Assembly: GCF_007830265.1 (NCBI RefSeq)
Contig: NZ_VLKE01000001.1
Location: forward strand, 6,262,001 to 6,326,000
Reading direction: 5' to 3'
Source of the DNA: Micromonospora olivasterospora
Lineage (GTDB): Bacteria > Actinomycetota > Actinomycetes > Mycobacteriales > Micromonosporaceae
Length of the DNA: 64,000 bases
Position 1 is the first letter of the stretch. Every line of letters begins with the position of its first letter. The notes beneath the pieces were generated by a model. It was not told the DNA's origin. It ran no database searches and was given only the letters and a program-made list of their open reading frames with translations. The position numbers and the translations under genes are program-made. Shown here piece after piece: positions 8,199-17,633 of the stretch.

Positions 8199-9893
8199 AT
8201 GCCCAACGAAGAGTTCACCTCTGCGATCGACCGCAGCCGGACCGCCTACGGAGACGACGGTTTCAGCCGGTACCTGCGGCGAGCGTTCCTGGCTTCCCGC
8301 GGGTACGACGACATCGACCTCGACCGGCCCGTGGTCGGGATCGCGGTGACCGCCTCCGACTACAACACCTGCCACCGGGACATGCCGGCCCTGCTGGCGG
8401 CCGTACGGCGGGGAATTCTCGAGGCCGGCGGTCTCCCGATGGACTTCCCCACCATCTCCCTCGGCGAGATCCTCACCTCGCCCACCTCCATGCTGTTCCG
8501 GAACCTGATGGCGATGGACACCGAGGAGATGATCCGCGCTCTGCCGATGGACGCCGCCGTACTGCTCGGCGGCTGCGACAAGACCGTCCCGGCCCAGCTG
8601 ATGGCCGCCGCGTCGTCGGACAAGCCGGTCATGCTCGAAGTGGTCGGACCGATGATGACGGGCAGCTGGCGCGGGCAGCGGATGGGCGCCTGCACCGACT
8701 GCCGCCGGGTGTGGGGAGAGCATCGGGCGGGAAACCTGACGTCCGCCGACGTGACCGAGGCGCGAAGCGAGCTGGTCACGACAGCTGGCACATGTGCCGT
8801 CATGGGCACGGCCTCCACGATGGCCTGCATGGCGGAAACGCTCGGCATGATGCTGCCCGGTGGAGCCACCCCGGGGGCGTCGACCGGCGAGCGGCTTCGC
8901 CACGGCGTCGCCACCGGACGACGCGCCGTCGAACTGGCCCGCCAGGGGGCACCCGCGCCGCGACAGGTCCTCACCAGGGACGCGTTCGAGAACGCCGTAA
9001 AGGTTCTCGCCGCGCTCGGCGGCTCCACCAACGTCCTGGTGCACATGATCGCCGTGGCCCGCCGGGCCGGGGTGGACCTGTCCCTCGCCGACTTCGACAC
9101 CATCGGCGCCAAGGTACCGCTGCTGGTGGACTGCAAGCCGTCGGGCGCGAACTACATGGAGGATTTCCACCGCTCCGGTGGGCTTCCCGCCCTGCTCAAA
9201 GAGCTGGAACCACACCTGGAGACGTCGACGGTCGGGGTCAGCGGGCATGCCCTGGCCGACCTGCTCGCCGACACCAACGCGCGTGCCGACTGGCAGCACG
9301 TCATCCGACCGCTCGACGACCCCCTCGGGCCACCCGGCGCTCTGGCGGTACTGACCGGATCACTCGCCCCGAACGGCGCGGTGATCAAGACCTCGGCGGC
9401 CAGCCCGTCCCTGATGCAGCACACCGGCCCGGCCTTCGTCGTCGACGCCGACCAGGACATCGCCTCGATCCTCGACGACCCCGACCTCGACGTCACTCCC
9501 GACCACATTCTCGTGCTGCGCTACGCCGGGCCGATCGCCGCTGGAATGCCGGAGGCCGGGGCACTGCCGATCCCGGCCAAACTGGCTCGGAATGGAACAC
9601 GCGACATGGTCAGGATCTCCGACGCGAGGATGAGCGGGACCTCGTACGGGACGGTTGTCCTGCACTGCGACCCCGAGGCCGCCGCCGGCGGGCCGCTCGC
9701 CGCCGTCCGAAACGGCGACCTCATCCGACTCGACATCCCAGCACGACGGCTCGACCTTCTGGTGGATGAGGCGGAGATCCGGCGGCGCCTGGCCGGTTTC
9801 ACTCCCCCTCCGCTGCCGGAACGTGGCTGGCGACGGCTCTACGCGACAACGGTCCTGCCCCCTAGCCAGGGCGCTGACCTTTCATTCTTGTAG
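8199..9893 (+). CDS. IlvD/Edd-family dehydratase
   Basis: This 564-residue Fe-S dehydratase removes water from a vicinal dihydroxy acid. Cluster-ligand cysteines are visible as Cys58 (NTCH), the Cys of GGCDKTVP and the Cys of GTCAVMGTASTM. The C-terminal half carries the Mg-binding and swivelling-domain stretches (LVLRYAGPIAAGMPEAG, RISDARMSGTSYGTVVLH). The operon includes a sugar-type importer, an SDR and two hydrolases rather than branched-chain amino acid genes. A sugar-acid dehydratase role (arabonate or xylonate type) is therefore more likely than IlvD proper. That choice is inference from context. Confidence 0.88.
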   Translation: MPNEEFTSAIDRSRTAYGDDGFSRYLRRAFLASRGYDDIDLDRPVVGIAVTASDYNTCHRDMPALLAAVRRGILEAGGLPMDFPTISLGEILTSPTSMLFRNLMAMDTEEMIRALPMDAAVLLGGCDKTVPAQLMAAASSDKPVMLEVVGPMMTGSWRGQRMGACTDCRRVWGEHRAGNLTSADVTEARSELVTTAGTCAVMGTASTMACMAETLGMMLPGGATPGASTGERLRHGVATGRRAVELARQGAPAPRQVLTRDAFENAVKVLAALGGSTNVLVHMIAVARRAGVDLSLADFDTIGAKVPLLVDCKPSGANYMEDFHRSGGLPALLKELEPHLETSTVGVSGHALADLLADTNARADWQHVIRPLDDPLGPPGALAVLTGSLAPNGAVIKTSAASPSLMQHTGPAFVVDADQDIASILDDPDLDVTPDHILVLRYAGPIAAGMPEAGALPIPAKLARNGTRDMVRISDARMSGTSYGTVVLHCDPEAAAGGPLAAVRNGDLIRLDIPARRLDLLVDEAEIRRRLAGFTPPPLPERGWRRLYATTVLPPSQGADLSFL

Positions 9894-9996
9894 GCTCCGG
9901 GCGAGAAATGCGGGGAACGATGGGACCGGCGACATACCTGCGGACAACGGGCCGCGAGGCTGTTGCACGCCGTGCCGGCGGAAAGGGTGGGCGGGC

Positions 9997-10704
9997 GTGA
10001 AGCCACTGTCCGAGGATGTCTCACTGACCGAACGGGTCTTCGAGCAGATCCGGGCCGCGATCATCTCCGGGGAGCTGGCGCCTGGTTCGTTGTACTCGGT
10101 GGTGGAGATCGCGAGTCAGCTGGGGGTGTCGCGCACACCGGTACGCGAGGCGCTGTTGCAGTTCGCGGCCAATGGCATGGTCAGGTTCGAGCGCAGTCGT
10201 GGCGTACGAATCCTGGAACTCTCGGTCAAGGACATCGAGGAGATCTACTCGCTCCGGCTGCTGCTCGAGGCACCGTCGGCCCATCGTGCGGCGACCGAGA
10301 TGAGCGAACGCGATCGCGCCGCCCTCAAGAAGGCGTTCGACGGCATGCGGAAAGCGTGTGACGCGGGCGACGAAAGCCTCTTCCAGAGACACGACCTGGT
10401 GTTCCACGAAACGATCGTCCGGGCGGCGGGCAACGAGCGGGTCGTCCAGGTCGTGGCGAACACTCGCTCCCAGATGCACGCGCTGGGCCTGTCGACGACG
10501 AAGACCCGAACCCTCGCCGACATCCTGGCCGTCCACGAAAAGATCTATACCAATATCATGGCCCGCGATCCGGCTGGTGCCAGCGACGCGGTCCAGGACC
10601 ACCTGATCGGTACGTTGCAGATGCTGGTGCAGCAGTCGACCGACGACCCGGCGGCGGTCGAGAACTACCAGCCACCCGTCAGACCGCTGAGGATGACCCC
10701 CTAG
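9997..10704 (+). CDS. GntR-family regulator, FadR/FCD type
   Basis: This 235-residue regulator has an N-terminal winged helix (LTERVFEQIRAAIISGELAPG, then SVVEIASQLGVSRTPVREAL at about 40-60). An all-helical FCD effector domain follows, with metal/ligand-type residues in RHDLVFHETIVRAAGN. The GTG at 9997 is chosen because a GAAAGGG lies upstream and homology starts there. A longer frame exists but overlaps the dehydratase gene in another frame. As the last gene of the plus operon it probably controls the divergent promoter region with its two palindromes. It converges with the next gene, overlapping it by 26 bases. Confidence 0.88.
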   Translation: MKPLSEDVSLTERVFEQIRAAIISGELAPGSLYSVVEIASQLGVSRTPVREALLQFAANGMVRFERSRGVRILELSVKDIEEIYSLRLLLEAPSAHRAATEMSERDRAALKKAFDGMRKACDAGDESLFQRHDLVFHETIVRAAGNERVVQVVANTRSQMHALGLSTTKTRTLADILAVHEKIYTNIMARDPAGASDAVQDHLIGTLQMLVQQSTDDPAAVENYQPPVRPLRMTP

Positions 10705-11572
10705 CGGGCGCCGACGTAACAGAGCCGAACGTGTGGTGGGCCCAGTCGGCGAAGCTGGTCCAACCCACCTCGGGGTAGGCGGCATGCAGCGCGGCGATGT
10801 CGACCTGGTAACCCGGCCCGTTCAGGAACGCCCACATCGCGTGCATGTCCGCATTGCCGATCTCGGCCAGCGGCACCCGCTCACGGCGCACTTCCCGTCC
10901 CAGCGCCGCGCTCAGCGCGGCCGCCATCTGGGCGGGGGTAGGGGCGTCGCTGGCCAGCTCGATGCGCCGCCCGACGTAGGGAGCGGGGTCGAGAAGCACC
11001 TGCGCGGCGAAGGCGCCGAGGTCGGCGCGGGCAAGCTGCTGCAGCGGCCGATCCGCCGGCAGCGGCAGATCGAGCACCCCACCGCGAATGCGGTCCGCCC
11101 CACCGAGGGCGTTCTCGAAGAAGTACGTCGGCCCCAAGATCGTGTACGGGACGTCACCAGCAGCCAGCTCGGTTTCGATGCGCGCCTTGCTGTCGAAGTG
11201 CGGCACACCGCTGCCCTGGTCGGCGCCAGCCACCGAACTGAACACCAGATGCGGCACTCGGGATTCGCCGGCGGCTGCCAGGATCGCCCGCCCCTGGGCG
11301 ACCTCGGCATCCACGCCCGCCTCGAAGGGCGTCGTGAGCGCGAAGGTAGCCCCCGCGCCCGCCATCGCCGCGGCCAGCGAGCCGCGATCATCCAGCGATC
11401 CCGCGACCACCTCGACACCCCCGTCGGCCAACCGGCGAGCCGCCGCCCGCTCCGGGTCGCGTACCAGTGCCCGCACCCGGGCCCCGCGGCCCAACAACGC
11501 CTCGGTGACGGCGCTGCCCTGACCGCCGGTCGCCCCGAACACCAAGACCGGCGCATCGGCCATCAAAGACAC
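10679..11572 (-). CDS. NmrA-like NAD(P)-binding protein
   Basis: This 297-residue atypical short-chain dehydrogenase fold starts with the NmrA/HSCARG-type nucleotide motif VFGATGGQGSAV. It continues with LVRDPER and FSSVAGADQGSGVPHFDSKA, and lacks the YxxxK catalytic pair. Relatives are NADPH sensors or quinone/isoflavone reductase-like enzymes. It stands alone, convergent with the GntR gene, and does not obviously belong to either neighbouring pathway. The 172 bp between its start and the GMC gene contain a loose TACCGGCCGG/CCGGCCGGTA inverted repeat (11683-11735) but no clear promoter. Confidence 0.8.
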   Translation of the reverse strand: MSLMADAPVLVFGATGGQGSAVTEALLGRGARVRALVRDPERAAARRLADGGVEVVAGSLDDRGSLAAAMAGAGATFALTTPFEAGVDAEVAQGRAILAAAGESRVPHLVFSSVAGADQGSGVPHFDSKARIETELAAGDVPYTILGPTYFFENALGGADRIRGGVLDLPLPADRPLQQLARADLGAFAAQVLLDPAPYVGRRIELASDAPTPAQMAAALSAALGREVRRERVPLAEIGNADMHAMWAFLNGPGYQVDIAALHAAYPEVGWTSFADWAHHTFGSVTSAPARGSSSAV

Positions 11573-11744
11573 CTCTTCCCGGCGAGCGGACGCGGCGACC
11601 GATCGCCGCCGCGCACCACCCTATCCGCCCTCGTCGGCCGTCACCCCTGTCCTTGCGCAGCCGGCTTCCGTCTTCAGAGTCGTACCGGCCGGTCGACGCC
11701 GAGTTGCCCGGCGGCCTCCGCGCTGCCGGCCGGTATCCGGCGGG

Positions 11745-13277
11745 TCAGACTGCGGCGGCGATCCCCTGCGCGAGGTCTGCGGCCTTCTCGGCGATCATCA
11801 CCGTCGCCGCGTTGGTGTTCGTCGACACGATCGTCGGCATGACCGAGGCGTCGGCGATCCGCAGTCCGTGCAAACCTCTCACTCGCAGCTGCGGGTCCAC
11901 GACCGCGTGCGAGTCCACGCCCATCCGGCACGAGCCGGCCGCATGCCCGTAGGACTGCACCGCCTCGCGAACGAACGCCGTGACCGTGGCGTCGTCGGCG
12001 GTCAGGAGCGGGTGCGATCTCGCCTTCCAGTCGTCGAAGGCCGGCATCTCGCTGATCCGCAGGGCGTGTCTGACACCGCACACCAGGGCCCGGATGTCGG
12101 CAGGCTCGTCGAGGTAGCGGAAGTCGATGCGGGGCGGCACCGCCGGGTCGGGGCTGGCCAGTTCCAGCACCCCTCGGCTGGCGGGACGCATGTGCCCGAT
12201 GCCGAAGGTGTAGCCATGCTCGGGCGCCGACTGCCAGGGGTTTGTGAAGGGGACGTGGATGAACACGATCTGCAGGTCGATCGACGCCCGCCCGGGCTCG
12301 CTGTCCAGCAGCAGCGTCGTCTCGCCGAGATTGCCGCTGGCGGGCGGGAGCGGGCGGCCGGCCTCGACGGTGAGGCCGGCCAGGATGACGTGGTCCTGGA
12401 GGCTCTGCCCCACGCCCGGCAGGTCGTGGAGCACCTTGACGCCGACGCGCTCCAGGGTCTGGACGGGGCCGACCCCCGAGGTGAGCAGGAGGTGCGGGGT
12501 TCCGATGGCGCCGGCACAGAGGATCGTGTCGTTCCCTGCCGCGTAGTGGCGCCGCTCGCCGTCGACGACCACGTCGACGCCGAGGCACCGGTCACCGTCG
12601 ACGACCACCCGCTCCACGAACGCCCCGGTCACCAGGTCGAGGTTCGCCCGGCCGAGCGCCGGTTCGAGGTACGCCGTCGCGGTGCTCTGCCGCCGCCCGT
12701 CGACGATGAGCAGGTCGTGGCTGCTGGCGCCGCGCAGCTCGGGACCGTTCAGGTCGTCGACGACCGGATGGCCGGCCTGGGCGGCGGCGGCCAGGTAGGC
12801 CCGGGACAACGGGTGCGGCTGCGCGGCCGGTGCCGGGCGGAGCGGACCGGTCCGCCCCCGGTACGCCGGGTCGCCGTGGGCGCACGTCTCGGACCGCTTG
12901 AAGTACGGCAGCACGGAGGCGTAGTCCCATCCCGTACAGCCGAGGTAGGCCCAGGTGTCGAAGTCGCTACGGTCGCCGCGCAGGAAGGCCATCGCGTTGA
13001 TGCTGCCGGTGCCGCCGACGGTACGTCCACGCGGGATGTCGTGGACCTTGCCGGTGCCGGTCTGCGGGACGGTCTGGAAGGCCCAGTCCACCTCCGTCCG
13101 CCGCAGCGCCGGCCAGGTGGACGTGGTCATGATCCGTTCGCTGACCTCGGCCCGGCCCGCCTCGATCAGCAGCACCCGGACCGCCGGGTTCTCGCTGAGC
13201 CGGGCGGCTAGAACGCAGCCGGCCGTACCGGCTCCGACCACGATGTAGTCGTAGCCGATGGGCGTCGACGCCCTCAC
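11745..13277 (-). CDS. GMC-family FAD oxidoreductase (choline dehydrogenase-like)
   Basis: This 510-residue protein has the ADP-binding motif DYIVVGAGTAGCVLAARL at its N-terminus and the GMC signature region GGTGSINAMAFLRGD. The C-terminal catalytic stretch is GHAAGSCRMG...ADASVMPTIVSTNTNAA. GMC enzymes oxidise alcohols to aldehydes using FAD. The GTG start at 13277 overlaps the stop of the upstream aldehyde dehydrogenase by four bases (GTGA), indicating translational coupling. The pair could oxidise an alcohol to an acid in two steps, as choline dehydrogenase and betaine-aldehyde dehydrogenase do. The true substrate is unknown. Confidence 0.9.
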   Translation of the reverse strand: MRASTPIGYDYIVVGAGTAGCVLAARLSENPAVRVLLIEAGRAEVSERIMTTSTWPALRRTEVDWAFQTVPQTGTGKVHDIPRGRTVGGTGSINAMAFLRGDRSDFDTWAYLGCTGWDYASVLPYFKRSETCAHGDPAYRGRTGPLRPAPAAQPHPLSRAYLAAAAQAGHPVVDDLNGPELRGASSHDLLIVDGRRQSTATAYLEPALGRANLDLVTGAFVERVVVDGDRCLGVDVVVDGERRHYAAGNDTILCAGAIGTPHLLLTSGVGPVQTLERVGVKVLHDLPGVGQSLQDHVILAGLTVEAGRPLPPASGNLGETTLLLDSEPGRASIDLQIVFIHVPFTNPWQSAPEHGYTFGIGHMRPASRGVLELASPDPAVPPRIDFRYLDEPADIRALVCGVRHALRISEMPAFDDWKARSHPLLTADDATVTAFVREAVQSYGHAAGSCRMGVDSHAVVDPQLRVRGLHGLRIADASVMPTIVSTNTNAATVMIAEKAADLAQGIAAAV

Positions 13278-14785
13278 AGGGACACCACGACCGTCTTGGT
13301 CTCGAGGTACTCCTCCAGCGACTCCCGGCAGGTCTCCCGGCCCCAGCCGGACTCCTTGGTGCCACCGAACGGGAGCGCCGAGTCGGCCGCCTGGTAGCAG
13401 TTGACCCACACCTGGCCGGACTCGATCGCGGCGGCCATCCGGTGCGCCCGCGAGACGTCCCGGGTCCACACGGCGGCGCCGAGGCCGAAGCGGGTGTTGT
13501 TGGCCAGTGCCAGCACCTCCTCCTCGGTGTCGAACGGTACGGCCGAGACGACCGGCCCGAAGATCTCCTCGTGCATGATCCGCGAGTCGGGACGGGCGTT
13601 GACGAGGACGGTGGGCTCGACGAAGTAGCCGCCGGCGTACTCGTCCCCCTGCGGCGCGCGGCCACCCGTGACCACCTCGGCGCCCTCGCCGACGACGATC
13701 TCGACGTACCCGAGGACCCTGTCGCGGTGCTCTGCCGAGATCAACGGCCCCATCTGCGTGGCGGGGTCGGTACCCCGACCGAGCGTGATCGAGGCGGCGT
13801 ACTTCGCGAGCCGCTGGACGACCTCGTCGAAGACGCCGCGCTGCACGTAGAGGCGGGAGCCGGCGATGCAGCTCTCGCCCTGGGTGGCGAAGGCCGCGGC
13901 GGCCGCGCCGGCGATCACGGCGTCGAGGTCGGCGTCGTCGAAGACGATGTTGGGGGACTTTCCGCCCAGTTCGAGCGAGACGCGCTTGAGGTTGCCGGTG
14001 GCGGCTCGCACGATCGCCTTGCCGGTGGGCACCGAGCCGGTGAACGTCACCTTGTCCACGCCGGGGTGCTCGACGAGGGCCACGCCGGCGGTCTCACCGA
14101 ACCCGGTCACGTAGTTCACCACCCCGGCCGGGATGCCGGCCTCGGCCGTGAGCTGCGCGAGCAGCGCGATGGAGATCGGGGTCTGCTCGGCCGGCTTGAG
14201 CACGACGGTGCAGCCGGTGGCGAGGGCGGGCGCGAGCTTCTTGATGGCCATGAGCAGCGGCAGGTTCCACGGCACGATCGCGGCGACCACACCGACCGGC
14301 TCCTTGAGGGTGTACGCGTGGAACCTCCCGCCGTGGCTGGCCGGGTAGGAGATCGGGATCGTCTCACCGGTGATCTTCGTCGTCCAGCCGGCGTAGTAGC
14401 GCAGTACGTCCACGGAGAACGGAATGTCGAAGTACCGCATCTCGTTGATCGGCTTTCCGCTGTCGATCGAGTCGAGTACGGCCAGCCGCTCGGCGTTCTC
14501 CTCGATCAGGTCGGCAAGCCGCCAGATCAGCCTGCCACGGGTCTGGGGGGTGAGCGACCGCCACGCGCCGCCCGGCGCGAAGGCGGCGCGAGCGGCCGCG
14601 ACCGCCCGGTCGACGTCGCTCGCGTCGCCGGCGGGCACCTCGACGACCAGGCTGCCGTCGGCAGGGTCGTAGACCGGCAACGTCTGACCGCTGCCGGCCG
14701 CCACCCACTCGCCGCCGATGAGCATCTTCTCGGCGAGCCTGATGTCAGCCGCGACCGACGAGGTGGTCTGGAGCGTGCTCGTCAT
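13274..14785 (-). CDS. Aldehyde dehydrogenase (betaine-aldehyde dehydrogenase type)
   Basis: This 503-residue NAD-dependent aldehyde dehydrogenase has the oxyanion Asn in VPWNLPL, catalytic Glu in LELGGKSPN, catalytic Cys in QGESCIAGSR, and the C-terminal EIFGPVVSAVPFDTEEE. The ATG at 14785 has a strong AGGAGG seven bases upstream; the open frame before it has no homology. It is the first gene of a two-gene unit with the GMC oxidoreductase. A 14-base regulatory motif lies 20-33 bases before the start codon. Confidence 0.92.
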   Translation of the reverse strand: MTSTLQTTSSVAADIRLAEKMLIGGEWVAAGSGQTLPVYDPADGSLVVEVPAGDASDVDRAVAAARAAFAPGGAWRSLTPQTRGRLIWRLADLIEENAERLAVLDSIDSGKPINEMRYFDIPFSVDVLRYYAGWTTKITGETIPISYPASHGGRFHAYTLKEPVGVVAAIVPWNLPLLMAIKKLAPALATGCTVVLKPAEQTPISIALLAQLTAEAGIPAGVVNYVTGFGETAGVALVEHPGVDKVTFTGSVPTGKAIVRAATGNLKRVSLELGGKSPNIVFDDADLDAVIAGAAAAAFATQGESCIAGSRLYVQRGVFDEVVQRLAKYAASITLGRGTDPATQMGPLISAEHRDRVLGYVEIVVGEGAEVVTGGRAPQGDEYAGGYFVEPTVLVNARPDSRIMHEEIFGPVVSAVPFDTEEEVLALANNTRFGLGAAVWTRDVSRAHRMAAAIESGQVWVNCYQAADSALPFGGTKESGWGRETCRESLEEYLETKTVVVSL

Positions 14786-14804
14786 CCCGCAACCTCCTGA
14801 GAGT

Positions 14805-14818
14805 TCTGCCATACCAGT
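14805..14818. promoter_or_regulatory. Candidate GntR operator half-site TCTGCCATACCAGT
   Basis: This sequence is identical over 14 bases to the right arm of the inverted repeat at 26825-26903, in front of the BMP-type transporter. It lies just upstream of the ribosome-binding site of the aldehyde dehydrogenase gene. The recurrence 12 kb apart on the same strand suggests that one regulator, probably the GntR at 27054-27749, controls both transcription units. Confidence 0.6.
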
Positions 14819-14914
14819 AGGGACCGTGGTGGTCGTGTCTCTTGCCGCCGGGGGCGACGGTGCCGGTGCTCCAGCAGTTCGGTGTGGCGCCCCCGCCGTG
14901 CGGGCGTGCCGACC

Positions 14915-16348
14915 TCAGCGGCGGGGAGCCAACCGGACGCTGACGCTCTTGACGTGCGAGTAGTGGTGCAAGGCCTCGATCCCCTTCTCCCGCCCGTAGC
15001 CGCTCTGCTTGTGCCCGCCGAACGGCATCTGGACCGACTGGGTCGACCATGAGTTGATGTAGACCTGCCCCGCCTCGATCGATTCGGCGACGCGGAAGGC
15101 ACGGGAGATGTCCTCGGTGAAGACCCCCCCGACCAGGCCGAACTCCGAGTCGTTGGCGAGGGCGATGGCCTCCTGCTCGGTGTCGAACGGAATGACCACC
15201 AGGACGGGTCCGAAGATCTCCTCCCGGGCGATCCGCATCTCGTTGGTGACGCCGGAGTAGATCGTGGGCTCGACATAGAAGCCGCCGTCCAGCTCGGGAT
15301 CGCTGACCACGGCGCCGCCGAGCTCGGTTCGGGCGCCCTCCTCGGCGGCGATCGCGAAGTACCGCTGCACGGTGTCGTACTGGCCTCGGGTGATCATCGG
15401 ACCCACGTCCTGGCCGGGACGCAGCCGCCGGGCGGCCGCCACCAGCGCCTCGACGAGCCGCTCCTGGACCGACCGCTCCACCAGAAGCCGGGTTCCGGAG
15501 GAGCAGACCTGGCCGGCGTTGGTCGTGAAGGCTCGGACGGCCTCGGCGGCGGCGAACTCGAGATCGGCGTCGGCGAACACGATGTTGGCCGACTTGCCGC
15601 CGAGTTCGAGAGTCAGCGGGAGGATTCGGTCCGCCGCGATCCGCCCGATGTCCTGCCCGACCCGCACCGAACCGGTAAAGGCCACCTTGCGCACGAGCGG
15701 GTGCCGCACGATCGCGGTCCCGACCTCGTCGCCGCGGCCGAGCACCACGTTGAACACCCCCGGCGGCAGCCCTTCCTCGCTGGCGATCCGTGCCAACGTC
15801 ACGGTCGTCTGGGAGGTGGTTTCCGCGGGCTTCGCGACGATCGTGTTGCCGGCGGCGAGCGCCGGGGCGCAGGCCCGGGCCGCCTGGTTGAGCGGCAGGT
15901 TCCACGGCGTGATCACCCCGACCACCCCGAACGGTTCGCGCAGCGTGTAGACGTGCAGGTCGGGCTGGATATCGAGCACGTCGCCCGCCGGCAGGTTCAC
16001 CAGTGCCGCGTAGAACTCGAAGTACTCCGCGGCGCCGCGGATCTCGGCCGTGGCGAGGGCGAGCGGCTTGCCGGTGTCGAGGCTCTCCAACTCGGCAAGG
16101 GCGTCCAGGTCCGCGAGCAGCCGCCGGCCGATGGCCGCCAGGATCCGGCCGCGTTCCAGCGAGGCGATCCGACGCCACCCGGGCGCCGCGGCGTGGGCCG
16201 CCCGCACGGCGAGGTCGACATCGGCCGCCGTGCCCTGCGCGACCTGTGCTCCGGCACCGCCGGTCGCCGGATTGGTGCCGGAGCGGAAGTTCCCGGTGGT
16301 CGGCGGGACGGCCTCGCCGCCGATCCAGTGCAGCAGCGGGGCGGTCAC
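14915..16348 (-). CDS. Aldehyde dehydrogenase family protein
   Basis: This is a second NAD-dependent aldehyde dehydrogenase, 477 residues, clearly different from its neighbour. It has TPWNLPLNQAARACAPALAAG, FTGSVRVGQDI, catalytic Glu in LELGGKSAN and catalytic Cys in NAGQVCSSGTR. The GTG start at 16348 overlaps the upstream stop by four bases (GTGA). It is the last gene of the long coupled run from the transporter downwards. The context (ring hydroxylase, amidohydrolase, PcaC-like protein) would fit oxidation of a semialdehyde from ring catabolism, but no sequence feature proves this. Confidence 0.9.
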   Translation of the reverse strand: MTAPLLHWIGGEAVPPTTGNFRSGTNPATGGAGAQVAQGTAADVDLAVRAAHAAAPGWRRIASLERGRILAAIGRRLLADLDALAELESLDTGKPLALATAEIRGAAEYFEFYAALVNLPAGDVLDIQPDLHVYTLREPFGVVGVITPWNLPLNQAARACAPALAAGNTIVAKPAETTSQTTVTLARIASEEGLPPGVFNVVLGRGDEVGTAIVRHPLVRKVAFTGSVRVGQDIGRIAADRILPLTLELGGKSANIVFADADLEFAAAEAVRAFTTNAGQVCSSGTRLLVERSVQERLVEALVAAARRLRPGQDVGPMITRGQYDTVQRYFAIAAEEGARTELGGAVVSDPELDGGFYVEPTIYSGVTNEMRIAREEIFGPVLVVIPFDTEQEAIALANDSEFGLVGGVFTEDISRAFRVAESIEAGQVYINSWSTQSVQMPFGGHKQSGYGREKGIEALHHYSHVKSVSVRLAPRR

Positions 16349-17232
16349 CGGTCACCGCCGATCAGCTCGTACATGGCGGTGTGGTCGGTCTGCGGCGTGA
16401 CTTCCCCGGCGATGCGCCGCCACTGTCGGGCCACGCCGTCGGCAATCTCGGTGGCCTGGCCGAGTTCGCGTGCCAGGTCGACGGCGATCCCGACGTCCTT
16501 GGCCATCAGCTGCAGCGCGAACCCCGAGTCGTGGCTGCCGCTGATCATGAACTGGGCGACCTTGTTCTCGCTGGTGTTCGAGCGCCCGGAGGAGCTGTTG
16601 AGCACCTCGGTCATCGTCTCCGGCGGGATGCCGAACCGCTCCCCCAGCCGCAGCGCCTCCACGGTCACCGAGATGGTGGTGGCCGAGACGAGGTTGTTCA
16701 GGGCCTTCGCCGCGTGCCCGGACCCGATGGGGCCGACCGGGATGACGGTACGGGCCAGTCGTTGCAGGGCCGGGCGCACCTCGGCCAGATCGGCCTCCTC
16801 CCCGCCGACCAGTACCGCCAGCGTTCCGGCGACCGCGCCGCGTACCCCGCCGGAGACGGGAGCGTCGAGCATCCGCAAACCCCGGGCGGCCAGCCGCTCG
16901 GCCAGCGCACGGGTGCGCAGCGGCTCGGAGGAGCTCATGTCGACGACCAGGGTGCCGGGTCGCAGGGCGCCCGCGACCGCGTCGCCCTCGAGCACCGATT
17001 CGACAATCGCCGAGTTCGGCAGCATCAGGACCAGGGCGTCCACAGCGCGGTACGCGTCGACGGTGTGGGCGGTGACCGCCTTCGGGTGGTCGGTCACGAA
17101 TCCCTCGGCGACGTCCGGTGCGGCGTCGGCCACGGTGAGCCGGTAGCCCGCGTCGTACAGTCGCGAGGCCATCGGTCGGCCCATCTTGCCGAGGCCGATG
17201 AACCCGATGTGCTCGATCCCCATCCCGGTCAC
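16345..17232 (-). CDS. 3-hydroxyisobutyrate dehydrogenase-like NAD(P) oxidoreductase
   Basis: This 295-residue beta-hydroxyacid dehydrogenase has the N-terminal motif HIGFIGLGKMGRPMASRL. The substrate motif is DAPVSGGVRGAVAGTLAVLVGG, and the catalytic Lys region is GHAAKALNNLVSATTIS. It reduces or oxidises a 3-hydroxyacid/semialdehyde pair. The GTG at 17232 overlaps the previous stop in GTGA; an ATG at 17223 is the alternative start and would remove three residues. It is coupled at both ends to neighbouring genes. Confidence 0.88.
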   Translation of the reverse strand: MTGMGIEHIGFIGLGKMGRPMASRLYDAGYRLTVADAAPDVAEGFVTDHPKAVTAHTVDAYRAVDALVLMLPNSAIVESVLEGDAVAGALRPGTLVVDMSSSEPLRTRALAERLAARGLRMLDAPVSGGVRGAVAGTLAVLVGGEEADLAEVRPALQRLARTVIPVGPIGSGHAAKALNNLVSATTISVTVEALRLGERFGIPPETMTEVLNSSSGRSNTSENKVAQFMISGSHDSGFALQLMAKDVGIAVDLARELGQATEIADGVARQWRRIAGEVTPQTDHTAMYELIGGDR

Positions 17233-17609
17233 TCGGCATCCACCGCGGCGAACACCTCGGCTGCGAGGCGGAAACTCTCCAACGCGGCGGGCCCGCCGCA
17301 GTAGAAGGCGGTCTGCATGAGGACCTCCTTGATCTTTTCCCGGGAGACCCCGTTGTTCAGCGCACCGCGGACGTGCGCCTTGAACTCGTGGCCCCGGTTG
17401 AGGGCGGTGATCATGGCGAGGTTGATCAGGCTGCGCTCCTCCAGGCTGAGCCCGGGGCGGTTCCAGATGTCGCCCCAGCAGTACTTCGTCACGTACTCCT
17501 GCAGGTCGATCGAGAAGTCGGTGGCGGCAGCCAGCGACGCGTCGACGTGGGCGTCGCCGAGCACCCGGCGGCGCATCGCCAGGCCGGCCTCGTACAGGTC
17601 TTCGGTCAC
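17229..17609 (-). CDS. 4-carboxymuconolactone decarboxylase family (PcaC-like)
   Basis: This 126-residue protein has the full PcaC pattern: RRRVLGDAHVDASLA, YCWGDIWNRPGLSLEERSL, ALNRGHEFKAHVRGALNNGVSREKIKEVL and AFYCGGPAALESF. PcaC decarboxylates gamma-carboxymuconolactone in the protocatechuate branch of the beta-ketoadipate pathway. Here it is not next to the other pca genes, so a related decarboxylation or a peroxidase-like AhpD role remains possible. It supports an aromatic or heteroaromatic substrate for the operon. Confidence 0.85.
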   Translation of the reverse strand: MTEDLYEAGLAMRRRVLGDAHVDASLAAATDFSIDLQEYVTKYCWGDIWNRPGLSLEERSLINLAMITALNRGHEFKAHVRGALNNGVSREKIKEVLMQTAFYCGGPAALESFRLAAEVFAAVDAE

Positions 17610-17633
17610 GGTGGGTTCCTTCCGAGCGGTGGT